Below are positions 1 to 6,780 of a DNA stretch of 13,596 nucleotides, one piece after another. The notes beneath the pieces are model-generated. The model was not told the DNA's origin and made no database searches. It worked only from the letters and a program-made list of their open reading frames with translations. Where the stretch lies: positions 1 to 13,596 of the forward strand of contig CALKTZ010001225.1 in NCBI GenBank assembly GCA_937997355.1. The letters run 5' to 3'. This stretch comes from an uncultured Planctomycetales bacterium (lineage in GTDB: Bacteria > Planctomycetota > Planctomycetia > Isosphaerales > Isosphaeraceae). The translations under genes and the position numbers were made by a program. Position 1 is the first letter of the stretch; each line of letters begins with the position of its first letter.

Positions 1-357
1 GTGGACAAGGATGCCCCGGACCGCATCGGAGAGTTGCTCGCCAAGGCGGGGGATCGCCTGGAAGGGGCCGTCAACATCCACACGAGCGGCCAGGGAGATC
101 CGGCCGACGTCGTTTTCCTGAGCTACGAGTCGATGTTCTGCTGCCTCCGCGCGCTCGTCTACGCGAAGGGATATCGTGAATTCGGGCTTCGCTGCCTGCT
201 CCTTGCCTGCGATTCCCTCTACGTTCGGCCGGGAGACCTCGACGCCGAGCTAATCCGCCAGTTCGAGCTGGCGCAGCGGCTCAAGCTTTCCCCCCCCGAT
301 GCGGTCGCGTCGGCTTCCGCGTTCGTGCGGCGAACCCTGGAATTGCTGGGCAAGTAA
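1..357 (+). CDS. HEPN-like helical protein, possibly 5'-truncated
   Basis: The frame is open from the first base (GTG at 1) to TAA at 355-357, giving 118 residues. The window edge may have removed the true N-terminus. The body is all-helical and resembles the HEPN fold: a SYESMFCCLRAL helix (41-52), then YAKGYREFGLRCLL (54-67), then an acidic helix (80-95) and a C-terminal helix with FVRRTLELL (108-116). In HEPN proteins a comparable stretch often carries the catalytic R-x4-6-H. Here the likely His position is Leu63, so ribonuclease activity is not supported. A binding or scaffold role is possible but unproven. Four cysteines lie in the core. A C8 run covers codons 97-99. It ends 22 bp from the convergent oxidoreductase gene, and no partner nucleotidyltransferase is visible in the window. 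The fold call is by eye. Confidence 0.5.
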   Translation: MDKDAPDRIGELLAKAGDRLEGAVNIHTSGQGDPADVVFLSYESMFCCLRALVYAKGYREFGLRCLLLACDSLYVRPGDLDAELIRQFELAQRLKLSPPDAVASASAFVRRTLELLGK

Positions 358-379
358 GCCGACGATGGTCGATCGGCGA

Positions 380-1558
380 TCAAACCGAACCGGAGTCGGC
401 GGTCAATTCGTCGATCGACACGGTTCGGCCCTCGTCGACCGCCTTCCGGACGAGCAGGCCGGTCAAGGTCGCATTGCGGGCATCGCGGAGGGACGTAACG
501 CCGGGGGATTCCGAACCCGGATTCGTCTCCGATGCGCGGATCGAATTCAGGAAATCCCGCAGGGAGAGCCGCGTATCCGGCTGAGGCCCCGGATGGATGG
601 TCCGCCTCTTCTGGTCGCGATCGCGATAGGTCAGGATGCCGGAGTTGAAGTCGAAACCGCCGCGTTCGCCCAGGACCTGGAGCGTGGAGCCGGTGAAATC
701 TTCGGCCGCCGGGGCGATCCAGCTCTGATGGAACGATGCGCGGAGCCCGCCGCTCCATTCCAGCTCGACCGAATAATGGTCGGTCACATCGCGTCCGGGA
801 TCGACCTTGGAGAAGAGATCTCGCCGGCCCCAACCCTTGGCCCGGATCGGCGTGGATCGGGTCAGCCAGTGCAGGACGTCCCAGAGATGGACCGCATGCT
901 CGACCATCCAGTCTCCCGAGCGATCGCGACGGCCAAGCCATCCCGCGTGCCCCATCATCGGGCCATTGCTGCTCAGGGACGACGCGCGGATGTCGATCAG
1001 GGCGCCGAGCTCGCCGCGTTGGATCAGGTCGATCGCCTCTTGAAATCTCGGGTTTGATCGTCGCTGGAATCCCACCTGAAAGCGGATCCCGGGCGCTTTC
1101 TCCGACTCGGCGATCAGGCGGTCGCAGGCATCCAGCTGGATTCCCAGGGGTTTCTCGCCATACAGGTGCTTGCCGGCCTGGAGCGAGTCGCGGTAGGCCG
1201 ACTCATGTTCATCGCAGGGGAGCGCGACGACGACCGCGTCGAGATCGTTCCGGTCGAGGAGCCTCCGATAGTCGTCCACCGCCTCGCAACGCTGGCCTCG
1301 CGTCTTCTCGACGATCCCTTGCCCCCGCTGGCGGTGCTTGGCCTCGGTGTCGCAGACCGCGACGATGGTCGCCGACTCGATTTCGAGCAGGCTCCGGAGC
1401 AAGGACGTACCGCGCGTGCCGATTCCGATCACCCCCAGGCGAACCGGGGCGGCCCCCCCCTGCCCGGCGGCTTCGGACAGATTTCCATGCGAAATCGCCA
1501 GCGCGGCCGTGGCGGAACAGCCGAGGAAACGACGGCGGTTGACTTGGATCGGAGGCAT
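380..1558 (-). CDS. Tat-exported Gfo/Idh/MocA-family oxidoreductase (first copy)
   Basis: This 392-residue protein should be a periplasmic NAD(P)-dependent sugar or polyol dehydrogenase of the Gfo/Idh/MocA family; its substrate is unknown. The N-terminus has a twin-arginine motif (NRRRFLG, 7-13) followed by a hydrophobic alanine-rich stretch. The Rossmann fold begins with RLGVIGIGTRG (40-50, GxGxxG). The family EKP signature is at 135-137 after AGKHLYG, and the predicted substrate region includes GDWMVEHAVHLWDVLHW (215-231). Tat export is consistent with pre-folded cofactor-loaded enzymes such as glucose-fructose oxidoreductase. I chose the ATG at 1558 because it places the Tat motif near the N-terminus and has GAGG seven bases upstream; the frame stays open further upstream to 1771 but without signal-like sequence. 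A G8 run codes QGG near residue 33. It is divergent from pyrG. Confidence 0.85.
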   Translation of the reverse strand: MPPIQVNRRRFLGCSATAALAISHGNLSEAAGQGGAAPVRLGVIGIGTRGTSLLRSLLEIESATIVAVCDTEAKHRQRGQGIVEKTRGQRCEAVDDYRRLLDRNDLDAVVVALPCDEHESAYRDSLQAGKHLYGEKPLGIQLDACDRLIAESEKAPGIRFQVGFQRRSNPRFQEAIDLIQRGELGALIDIRASSLSSNGPMMGHAGWLGRRDRSGDWMVEHAVHLWDVLHWLTRSTPIRAKGWGRRDLFSKVDPGRDVTDHYSVELEWSGGLRASFHQSWIAPAAEDFTGSTLQVLGERGGFDFNSGILTYRDRDQKRRTIHPGPQPDTRLSLRDFLNSIRASETNPGSESPGVTSLRDARNATLTGLLVRKAVDEGRTVSIDELTADSGSV

Positions 1559-1663
1559 CGGCAAACCTCGGTGAGGCCGGCAAACTCTCGATGGATTCAA
1601 TTCACCGATCGACGGCGAGAGGGAATCCATGACTCGCCCAATCGGCAAGCGAGCATACGGAGT

Positions 1664-1669
1664 ATTATA
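1664..1669 (-). promoter_or_regulatory. Candidate -10 box for the first MocA-type gene
   Basis: Read on the minus strand this is a perfect TATAAT, rare in such GC-rich sequence. It lies 106 bp upstream of the chosen ATG at 1558, implying a leader of about 100 nt. No good -35 hexamer is found 16-18 bp upstream, so the call rests on the -10 match alone. Confidence 0.4.
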
Positions 1670-1803
1670 TCGGTCCGATCCTGGAAGTTCGAGTCCGCTC
1701 GGCGTCGCGGCTTTCCGGCCGGTGGGAATTTGCCGGCGGTCCCCTCTTTCCCGCCCGAACGATCGGATCAAGTCGTGCAGGCGGGTCGTGAACTGGACAA
1801 CCG

Positions 1804-1812
1804 TGGTATACT
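1804..1812 (+). promoter_or_regulatory. Candidate extended -10 promoter for pyrG
   Basis: TGGTATACT fits the extended -10 form TGnTATAAT, with TATACT at 1807-1812. No TTGACA-like -35 is seen at normal spacing, which is typical of extended -10 promoters. It would start transcription near 1819, leaving a leader of about 43 nt before the pyrG ATG at 1862. Confidence 0.45.
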
Positions 1813-1861
1813 AGGGTTTTGGGTCGATGGACGGGGACGAATCGAGGCTGGTGAGGAGACG

Positions 1862-3511
1862 ATGGCGAAGCATATTTTCGTGACGGGGGGGGTGGTCAGC
1901 TCGCTGGGCAAGGGGCTGACCTGCGCTTCGATCGGCATGCTCCTGGAACACCGGGGGCTCCGGGTCAGGCTGCAGAAGCTCGATCCTTATTTGAACGTCG
2001 ATCCCGGCACCATGAGCCCCTACCAGCATGGCGAGGTTTACGTCACGGATGATGGGTCCGAAACCGATCTCGACCTCGGCCACTACGCCCGATTCACCGA
2101 CGGTCCCCTCACCAAGGATAGCAACACGACGACCGGAAAAATCTATCTCTCGGTCATCCAGAAGGAACGCGAGGGGCGTTTCTACGAGGGGAAGACGGTC
2201 CAGATCATCCCTCACGTCACCGATGAAATCAAGGCCGTGATCCATCGGCTGGCGACCGATGACGTCGATGTGGTGATCACCGAAATCGGCGGTACGGTCG
2301 GCGACATCGAGGGCCTCCCCTTCCTCGAAGCTATCCGGCAGTTCCCGATGGACGTGGGCCGGGAGAATTGCCTTTACATCCACCTCACGTTGGTGCCGTT
2401 CCTGAAGGCGGCCGGCGAGCTCAAGACCAAGCCGACCCAGCACTCGGTCGGCGCCCTGCGGCAGATCGGCATCCAGCCCGACGTCCTCATCTGCCGGACC
2501 GAACATCCGATCCCCGCGGAAGAGAAGGATAAGATCGCCCTGTTCTGCAACGTCGATCGCAAGGCGGTCATCGAGGAGCTCGACCGGCAGTTCAGCATCT
2601 ACGAGGTGCCTCTCAGCCTCGCGAACAACAAGCTCGACGAGATCCTGGTCAAGCGGCTCGGGCTCAAGGCCAGCCCGCTCGATCTCTCCGACTGGAATCA
2701 TCTGGTCGATCGCATCATCCATCCTCGGCACGAGGTGCGCATCGCGGTCGTCGGCAAGTACATGAAGCATCGGGACGCCTACAAGTCGGTCTACGAGTCG
2801 CTCGATCACGCGGGATTCGCCAATCATGCCCGGGTGCTCGTCGTGCGCGTCGAGGCCGAGGAGCTTGGCGGCCGAGACGCCGAAGCGGTTCTCGGGGGCG
2901 TCGATGGAATCCTCGTCCCCGGCGGATTCGGGATGCGTGGCATCGACGGCAAGATTGAGGCCATCCGCTTCGCCCGGACCCAGGGGATACCATTCTTCGG
3001 AATTTGTCTCGGAATGCAGTGCGCGGTGATCGAGATCGCGCGCAGCTTGCTCGGTTACGAGGATGCGAACAGCACCGAGTTCGTCCAAACTTCCGCGCAT
3101 CCCGTCATCAACCTGATGGAAGAGCAACGATCGGTGAAGGAACGAGGCGGCACGATGCGGCTGGGCGCCTGGCCGTGCGTCCTCTCGCCGGGGAGCCTGG
3201 CGCGTCAGGCCTATGGCGTCGACGAAATCGAGGAACGGCATCGGCACCGCTACGAGTTCAACAACGAATATCGGAAAAGCCTCCAGGACGTCGGCCTGAC
3301 CGCGACCGGGACCAGCCCGGATGGCTCGATCGTCGAGATGGTCGAACTGGAGGGGCACCCCTGGTTCCTCGCGGTCCAGTTCCACCCTGAATTCAAATCC
3401 AAGCCGAACAAGCCGCATCCCCTCTTTCGGGAATTCATCGCCGCCGCGCTTCGTCGGCGCGAGTCCACGCGAACCGGCCAGGAGGCCGAGAGTCGCACCG
3501 GCAACTCGTAG
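1862..3511 (+). CDS. pyrG: CTP synthase (glutamine-hydrolysing)
   Basis: Cytoplasmic CTP synthase converts UTP, ATP and glutamine to CTP, the last step of de novo pyrimidine nucleotide synthesis. The 549 residues compare with about 545 in E. coli. The N-terminal synthetase domain opens with KHIFVTGGVVSSLGKG (3-18), containing the P-loop, followed by QKLDPYLNVDPGTMSPYQHG (38-57), and continues to about 285. The C-terminal class I glutamine amidotransferase domain has the oxyanion motif PGGFGMRG (353-360), nucleophile Cys382 in GICLGMQ, and the His508/Glu510 pair in QFHPEF. All catalytic residues are present. The ATG at 1862 matches the conserved family N-terminus and has GAGGAG at 1853-1858, only three bases away, which is rather close. 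A G8 run (1885-1892) lies inside the P-loop codons. An open frame continues far upstream but is not part of the protein. Confidence 0.97.
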   Translation: MAKHIFVTGGVVSSLGKGLTCASIGMLLEHRGLRVRLQKLDPYLNVDPGTMSPYQHGEVYVTDDGSETDLDLGHYARFTDGPLTKDSNTTTGKIYLSVIQKEREGRFYEGKTVQIIPHVTDEIKAVIHRLATDDVDVVITEIGGTVGDIEGLPFLEAIRQFPMDVGRENCLYIHLTLVPFLKAAGELKTKPTQHSVGALRQIGIQPDVLICRTEHPIPAEEKDKIALFCNVDRKAVIEELDRQFSIYEVPLSLANNKLDEILVKRLGLKASPLDLSDWNHLVDRIIHPRHEVRIAVVGKYMKHRDAYKSVYESLDHAGFANHARVLVVRVEAEELGGRDAEAVLGGVDGILVPGGFGMRGIDGKIEAIRFARTQGIPFFGICLGMQCAVIEIARSLLGYEDANSTEFVQTSAHPVINLMEEQRSVKERGGTMRLGAWPCVLSPGSLARQAYGVDEIEERHRHRYEFNNEYRKSLQDVGLTATGTSPDGSIVEMVELEGHPWFLAVQFHPEFKSKPNKPHPLFREFIAAALRRRESTRTGQEAESRTGNS

Positions 3512-3576
3512 CTGAGCGAGCCATCTCGCGTTGCATCGGATGATCTTGACCATACCGGGAGGATCTTCGCTCTCAA

Positions 3577-4716
3577 ATGATTGTCGCTCGCCATTTTGAA
3601 ACCGGGGATTGGCTCGAAATCGATCTCGATGGATCGAAGATTCAAAGCATTCGGCGAAGAGAGCCGTCGTCGCAGGAAACTGAATCTACCGGAACGGAAC
3701 TGTGGGTCGCCCCGGCGTTTTATGACATCCAGATGAATGGACGCTGGGGGCATTCCTACTCAAGCCCTGAACTGACGATCGATCAGGTCGTCGAAATTGC
3801 CCGCGCGCAGCGGGTCCTCGGCACCGCCCGGTTCTGCCCGACCCTGATCACGGCCCCTGTCGAGGATCTGCTCCACGGAGTGCAAACGATCGCGGCGGCC
3901 TGCGAGCAAGCCTCTGAAGTCGCCGCCATGATTTCCGGAATCCACCTGGAAGGCCCCTTCCTCTCCGAGCGCGACGGCTATCGAGGTGCGCATCCGGCGA
4001 GTGCCATCCGCGATCCGGATTGGCCTCTCTTCGAAAAGCTCCAGGAGGCATCCGGCAACCGAGTTGTGATGATGACATTGGCTCCCGAACGTCCCGGCTC
4101 GATCGAGTTTATCCGACGAGCCACGAGAGCCGGCGTCAGGATCGCCCTGGGGCATACGGCCGCGAATGGCGAGACCATCCATGGGGCCGTCGAGGCAGGC
4201 GCGACCTTGAGCACACATCTGGGAAACGGAATTGTTTCCGAGCTTCCTCGCCATCCGAACCCAATCTGGAACCAGGCGGCCGAGGACCGGCTATCGGCGT
4301 CATTCATCGCCGATGGCCACCATTTGGATTTGCAAACCTTGCGGGTCCTCACGCGGTCGAAGGGAGTAGCCCGGTCGATCCTCGTCAGCGATGCCAGTCC
4401 CCTGGCCGGGCTGCCGCCCGGCACGTACGGCAACTGGGCCGTCGACCCATCCGGAAAGATCGTCGTCGCGGGAACCCCGTATCTCGCCGGGTCGAATCAA
4501 GGTCTGGAGACCGGGATTCGCAACTACCTGAAATCCGACGATCATTCGATCGTCGAGGCGATTCAAACCGTCACGGCCAATCCCGCCCGGTTTCTCGGGC
4601 TACCGGCTCCGATCCTGGCCGATGGGGCACCGGCCAATCTGATCCTCTTCACGCGCGAGGAAGATTTCACTATCCGCGAAACATACGTCGACGGCGTTCG
4701 CGCGATGGCCGAGTGA
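3577..4716 (+). CDS. NagA-like amidohydrolase (putative N-acetylglucosamine-6-phosphate deacetylase)
   Basis: This 379-residue amidohydrolase-superfamily protein resembles NagA, which removes acetate from N-acetylglucosamine 6-phosphate in amino-sugar recycling. The first strand carries PAFYDIQMNG (46-55), the QxNG form found in NagA in place of HxH, suggesting one metal. Metal and catalytic residues can be placed: Glu125 in GIHLEGPF, His193 in LGHT, His214 in THLGNG, His248 or His249 in ADGHH, and Asp272 in LVSDASPLAG. The canonical HLFNAM segment, which helps hold the sugar phosphate, is replaced by HLGNG followed by LPRHPNPIWNQAAEDR (223-238). This suggests a distinct subfamily, so the exact substrate is uncertain and no symbol is given. 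A good GGAGG (3558-3562) sits a long 14 bases before the ATG. The 65-bp gap after pyrG contains no obvious terminator, so the two may be co-transcribed. Confidence 0.75.
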   Translation: MIVARHFETGDWLEIDLDGSKIQSIRRREPSSQETESTGTELWVAPAFYDIQMNGRWGHSYSSPELTIDQVVEIARAQRVLGTARFCPTLITAPVEDLLHGVQTIAAACEQASEVAAMISGIHLEGPFLSERDGYRGAHPASAIRDPDWPLFEKLQEASGNRVVMMTLAPERPGSIEFIRRATRAGVRIALGHTAANGETIHGAVEAGATLSTHLGNGIVSELPRHPNPIWNQAAEDRLSASFIADGHHLDLQTLRVLTRSKGVARSILVSDASPLAGLPPGTYGNWAVDPSGKIVVAGTPYLAGSNQGLETGIRNYLKSDDHSIVEAIQTVTANPARFLGLPAPILADGAPANLILFTREEDFTIRETYVDGVRAMAE

Positions 4717-4733
4717 ACCGTTGTAGCCAAAAG

Positions 4734-4779
4734 AAACGGGATGACCCAGCCGACTGAGATCGACTGAGCCATCCCGTTT
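4734..4779 (+). terminator. Hairpin 1 after the nagA-like gene
   Basis: AAACGGGATG (4734-4743) and CATCCCGTTT (4770-4779) form a perfect 10-bp inverted repeat around a 26-base loop. The loop contains CGACTGAG twice in tandem. The transcript continues with a T-rich stretch (GTTTGAAGTTTG). It begins 18 bases after the stop codon, so it is a likely terminator, although the loop is large. Confidence 0.5.
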
Positions 4780-4790
4780 GAAGTTTGAAA

Positions 4791-4815
4791 GGCCCACGGT
4801 CGGAAACCGTGGGCC
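4791..4815. terminator. Bidirectional terminator between convergent genes
   Basis: GGCCCACGGT (4791-4800) and ACCGTGGGCC (4806-4815) make a perfect, GC-rich 10-bp stem with the 5-base loop CGGAA. AAA on the left and GTTTGG on the right provide short U tracts for both directions. It lies between the stop codons of the nagA-like gene and the convergent oxidoreductase, 13 bp from the latter, and should stop transcription from both sides. Confidence 0.8.
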
Positions 4816-4828
4816 GTTTGGTTCGGGA

Positions 4829-6337
4829 TCAGGCGGATTCCGCGGGATCCTTGCCGTTGATGAAATCCCCTTCGAGCTTCTGGTAGTCCGGAGGGGTCAG
4901 CGTGGATCCGGTCAGGCCGGCGTTCCAGCCGAGCACCTGCTCGGGCTTGCCGCGCTGATGGCTCCGTTCTTCCCACTTGGCCGCCCAGGACTTGTCGGCC
5001 TCCTTGACCATCCCCGATTCCTTGTCGAAGAAGAGGGCCTTGCCTTCACGGTAGGAGTCGACGCCCATGTTGACCGTGGCGATCGCGGCGTAGCCGAGGT
5101 CGGCGGGGCACTTGGTCTCGGGGTTGCGGGAGCGGATGCATTCGAGGTAATGCTCCCACAACGCGCGGGTGTCGTTGCGCGGCTGCGGGGGGGTGAATTT
5201 CTCGCCGCCTTCGCCGCGGTTGGCTCCCGGAGGGGCGGGACGCCCGTCGATCTTCTGCGGGATCACGGCGAACCCTTCATTCGGGGAATCGAAGCGGATC
5301 GTGCCGAGGTGGCCGCGGATGACTTCCGGAAGCTGGACGTCGTTGCACATCGTGGCCGAGATGATGACCTGGCAGCCCTGGTCATAATCGGCGACCACCG
5401 TGGCGACGTCCGGGACATCCCTGCCGTCATATTCCATGTACAGGCCGCCGCCGCCGACAACCCGGCGGGGGAATCGGAGGCCCATCGCCTGGATCAGGTG
5501 GGTGAGCTGGTGGACGAAGAGGTCGGTGTACATCCCGCCGCCGAAATCCCAGTAGCAGCGCCACTGGGCGAACTTGGCCCGATTAAACGCCTGATCGGGG
5601 GCCAGGCCGAAGTCGGTCCCGAGGAACATCTTCCAGTCGACCGTCTTGGGATTCATGTCGTGGGTCAGCTTGTAGTACCGCCACTGCCCCACCGTGCTGT
5701 TGCGGAAGTAGCTGGTCTGGCCCTGCATGACCTTGCCGATTTTGCCCTCGGTGATCATCTTGTTGGCCATCGCCCACCGAGGATCGGCGGTGGACTGCAC
5801 GCCGACGGTGAAGATCTGCTTGGTCTTCTTGACCGTCTCGGCGACGCGACGCGCCTCGTCGATCGTGTGCGTCATCGGCTTTTCGCAGTAGACGTCTTTC
5901 CCCGCCTCCATGGCGTCGATCGACATCTTGGCGTGCCAGTGGTCGGGGGTCGCGATGACGACCGCGTCGATGTCCTTGTTGTCGAGGAGCTTGCGGTAGT
6001 CCTTGGTGACGCGATCCTTGTCCTTGCCTTCCCAGTCGAGCCCGGCCCGCTTGGCGGAGAAGTAGAGGCCGCGACCGACTTCCGCGTTGCCGTCCCACAC
6101 GTCGCACATGCCGTTGATGTCGACTGGCTTCCCTTCGTCCTTCATCTGGAGCAGGATCTTGATGTGCTCCTGGGCCCGGCCGCCCGGGCCGAGGATTGCG
6201 AAGTTGAGCTTGTCGTTGGCTCCCTTCACGGCACCGATAGCGGGATGCGGGAATGCTCCCGCGGCCAGGCCGGCCCCCGTCGCGGCACCCGCCGTTTGCA
6301 AGAAACCACGACGGTTGACCGTGGGCTTGTCCTTCAT
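4829..6337 (-). CDS. Tat-exported Gfo/Idh/MocA-family oxidoreductase (second copy)
   Basis: This 502-residue protein is about 110 residues longer than the first copy and belongs to a different branch of the family. The N-terminus has a clear Tat signal: NRRGFLQ (8-14), the small-residue stretch TAGAATGAGLAAGA, then PHPAIGA. The Rossmann start is FAILGPGGRA (46-55). ATPDHWH (129-135) and the EKP motif (152-154, in YCEKPMTHT) are typical of planctomycete MocA-type proteins. The C-terminal half contains the aromatic/glycine segment WDFGGGMYTDLFVHQLTHL, expected around the active site. The role is likely oxidation or rearrangement of a sugar in the periplasm; the substrate is unknown. The ATG at 6337 puts the Tat motif next to the start and has GGAG nine bases upstream. 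A C7 run codes TPPQ. It is convergent with the nagA-like gene, and a link to amino-sugar use is only suggestive. Confidence 0.88.
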   Translation of the reverse strand: MKDKPTVNRRGFLQTAGAATGAGLAAGAFPHPAIGAVKGANDKLNFAILGPGGRAQEHIKILLQMKDEGKPVDINGMCDVWDGNAEVGRGLYFSAKRAGLDWEGKDKDRVTKDYRKLLDNKDIDAVVIATPDHWHAKMSIDAMEAGKDVYCEKPMTHTIDEARRVAETVKKTKQIFTVGVQSTADPRWAMANKMITEGKIGKVMQGQTSYFRNSTVGQWRYYKLTHDMNPKTVDWKMFLGTDFGLAPDQAFNRAKFAQWRCYWDFGGGMYTDLFVHQLTHLIQAMGLRFPRRVVGGGGLYMEYDGRDVPDVATVVADYDQGCQVIISATMCNDVQLPEVIRGHLGTIRFDSPNEGFAVIPQKIDGRPAPPGANRGEGGEKFTPPQPRNDTRALWEHYLECIRSRNPETKCPADLGYAAIATVNMGVDSYREGKALFFDKESGMVKEADKSWAAKWEERSHQRGKPEQVLGWNAGLTGSTLTPPDYQKLEGDFINGKDPAESA

Positions 6338-6410
6338 CTTTTGTCGCTCCAGGACAGGTGAATCGGAAGGTTTCTTCACGGAAAGTCGAGCAGACGAATC
6401 CACGCACTAC

Positions 6411-6426
6411 GGCTCGCGGACGAGCC
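6411..6426. repeat. Small GC-rich inverted repeat upstream of the MocA-type gene
   Basis: GGCTCG and CGAGCC pair perfectly around the tetraloop CGGA (UCCG on the oxidoreductase's sense strand). It lies 74-89 bp upstream of the ATG at 6337, probably in the 5' leader. It may be a structured leader element or a protein site. No U tract follows, so it is not a terminator. Confidence 0.4.
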
Positions 6427-6455
6427 TCGTGAAAAATGGATTTTCGAGCAGGAAC

Positions 6456-6469
6456 CGTGCGGTAGCACG
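6456..6469. repeat. Second small inverted repeat upstream of the MocA-type gene
   Basis: CGTGC and GCACG pair perfectly around GGTA, about 120-130 bp upstream of the oxidoreductase ATG. An additional GCACG follows at 6471-6475. With the neighbouring repeats it forms a small cluster; function is unknown. Confidence 0.35.
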
Positions 6470-6780
6470 AGCACGCGATTCGGGATCACCTTCGCGACCA
6501 GGGGTGGACGCCGCGAAGCTTCGACTCTTGGGATGATTGCTGATGTTCGGCGACACGAATCAAACTCCGCTCGAACAACAGATCAGGCTACCCCGGCCCA
6601 TGCGCCGCGGTCAAGCGGATGCCCCCGGGTTTCTGACCCGTATGGCATCGCGTTCCATTTCATCCGAACCTTCGACGATGTTCGGGACGGGCGACCGCGA
6701 AAATGACGCAAGGCCGCACAAACGACGAACTTCGTCGGCCTGGATACGAAAAATCTAGGCTTTTTGGTGATCTCGGTTCG

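Larger units (their letters stand above)
1559..1861. other. Divergent intergenic region between the MocA-type gene and pyrG
   Basis: This 303-bp spacer separates two divergently transcribed genes. It is more AT-rich than the flanking genes and holds one candidate -10 element for each direction (1664-1669 on the minus strand, 1804-1812 on the plus strand). No convincing gene, tRNA or riboswitch was seen. An open frame on the minus strand covers most of it, but it only extends the oxidoreductase upstream of its Tat signal. Confidence 0.6.
6338..6780. other. Intergenic region upstream of the second MocA-type gene
   Basis: These 443 bp separate the oxidoreductase start from the stop of the GGDEF gene; both genes are read leftward. 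No supportable gene was found; a 73-codon plus-strand frame at 6537-6758 has only a TTG start and no family-like features. The part nearest the oxidoreductase holds three small inverted repeats (6411-6426, about 6431-6445, 6456-6469). Near the GGDEF end there is a perfect palindrome-like CGACGAACTTCGTCG (6723-6737), inside a wider GGCCG/CGGCC repeat (6713-6717 and 6736-6740). No clear -10/-35 pair or terminator with a U tract was seen. Confidence 0.5.

Noticed and set aside
1514..1525. Lipoprotein box (FLGC) in the first MocA-type signal
   Set aside because: The cysteine lies directly after the twin-arginine motif with no hydrophobic stretch before it, so lipidation is unlikely.
380..1771. 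71-residue longer version of the first MocA-type protein
   Set aside because: It would bury the Tat signal inside the protein; ATG 1558 has a good GAGG and puts the signal at the N-terminus.
1811..3553. 580-codon open frame antisense to pyrG
   Set aside because: Shadow of a GC-rich gene; the plus strand encodes an unmistakable CTP synthase and the antisense product shows no domain.
4778..6361. 527-codon open frame antisense to the second MocA-type gene
   Set aside because: Low-complexity Val/Gly/Asp/Leu-rich translation typical of a reversed GC-rich gene; the minus strand carries the Tat, Rossmann and EKP motifs.
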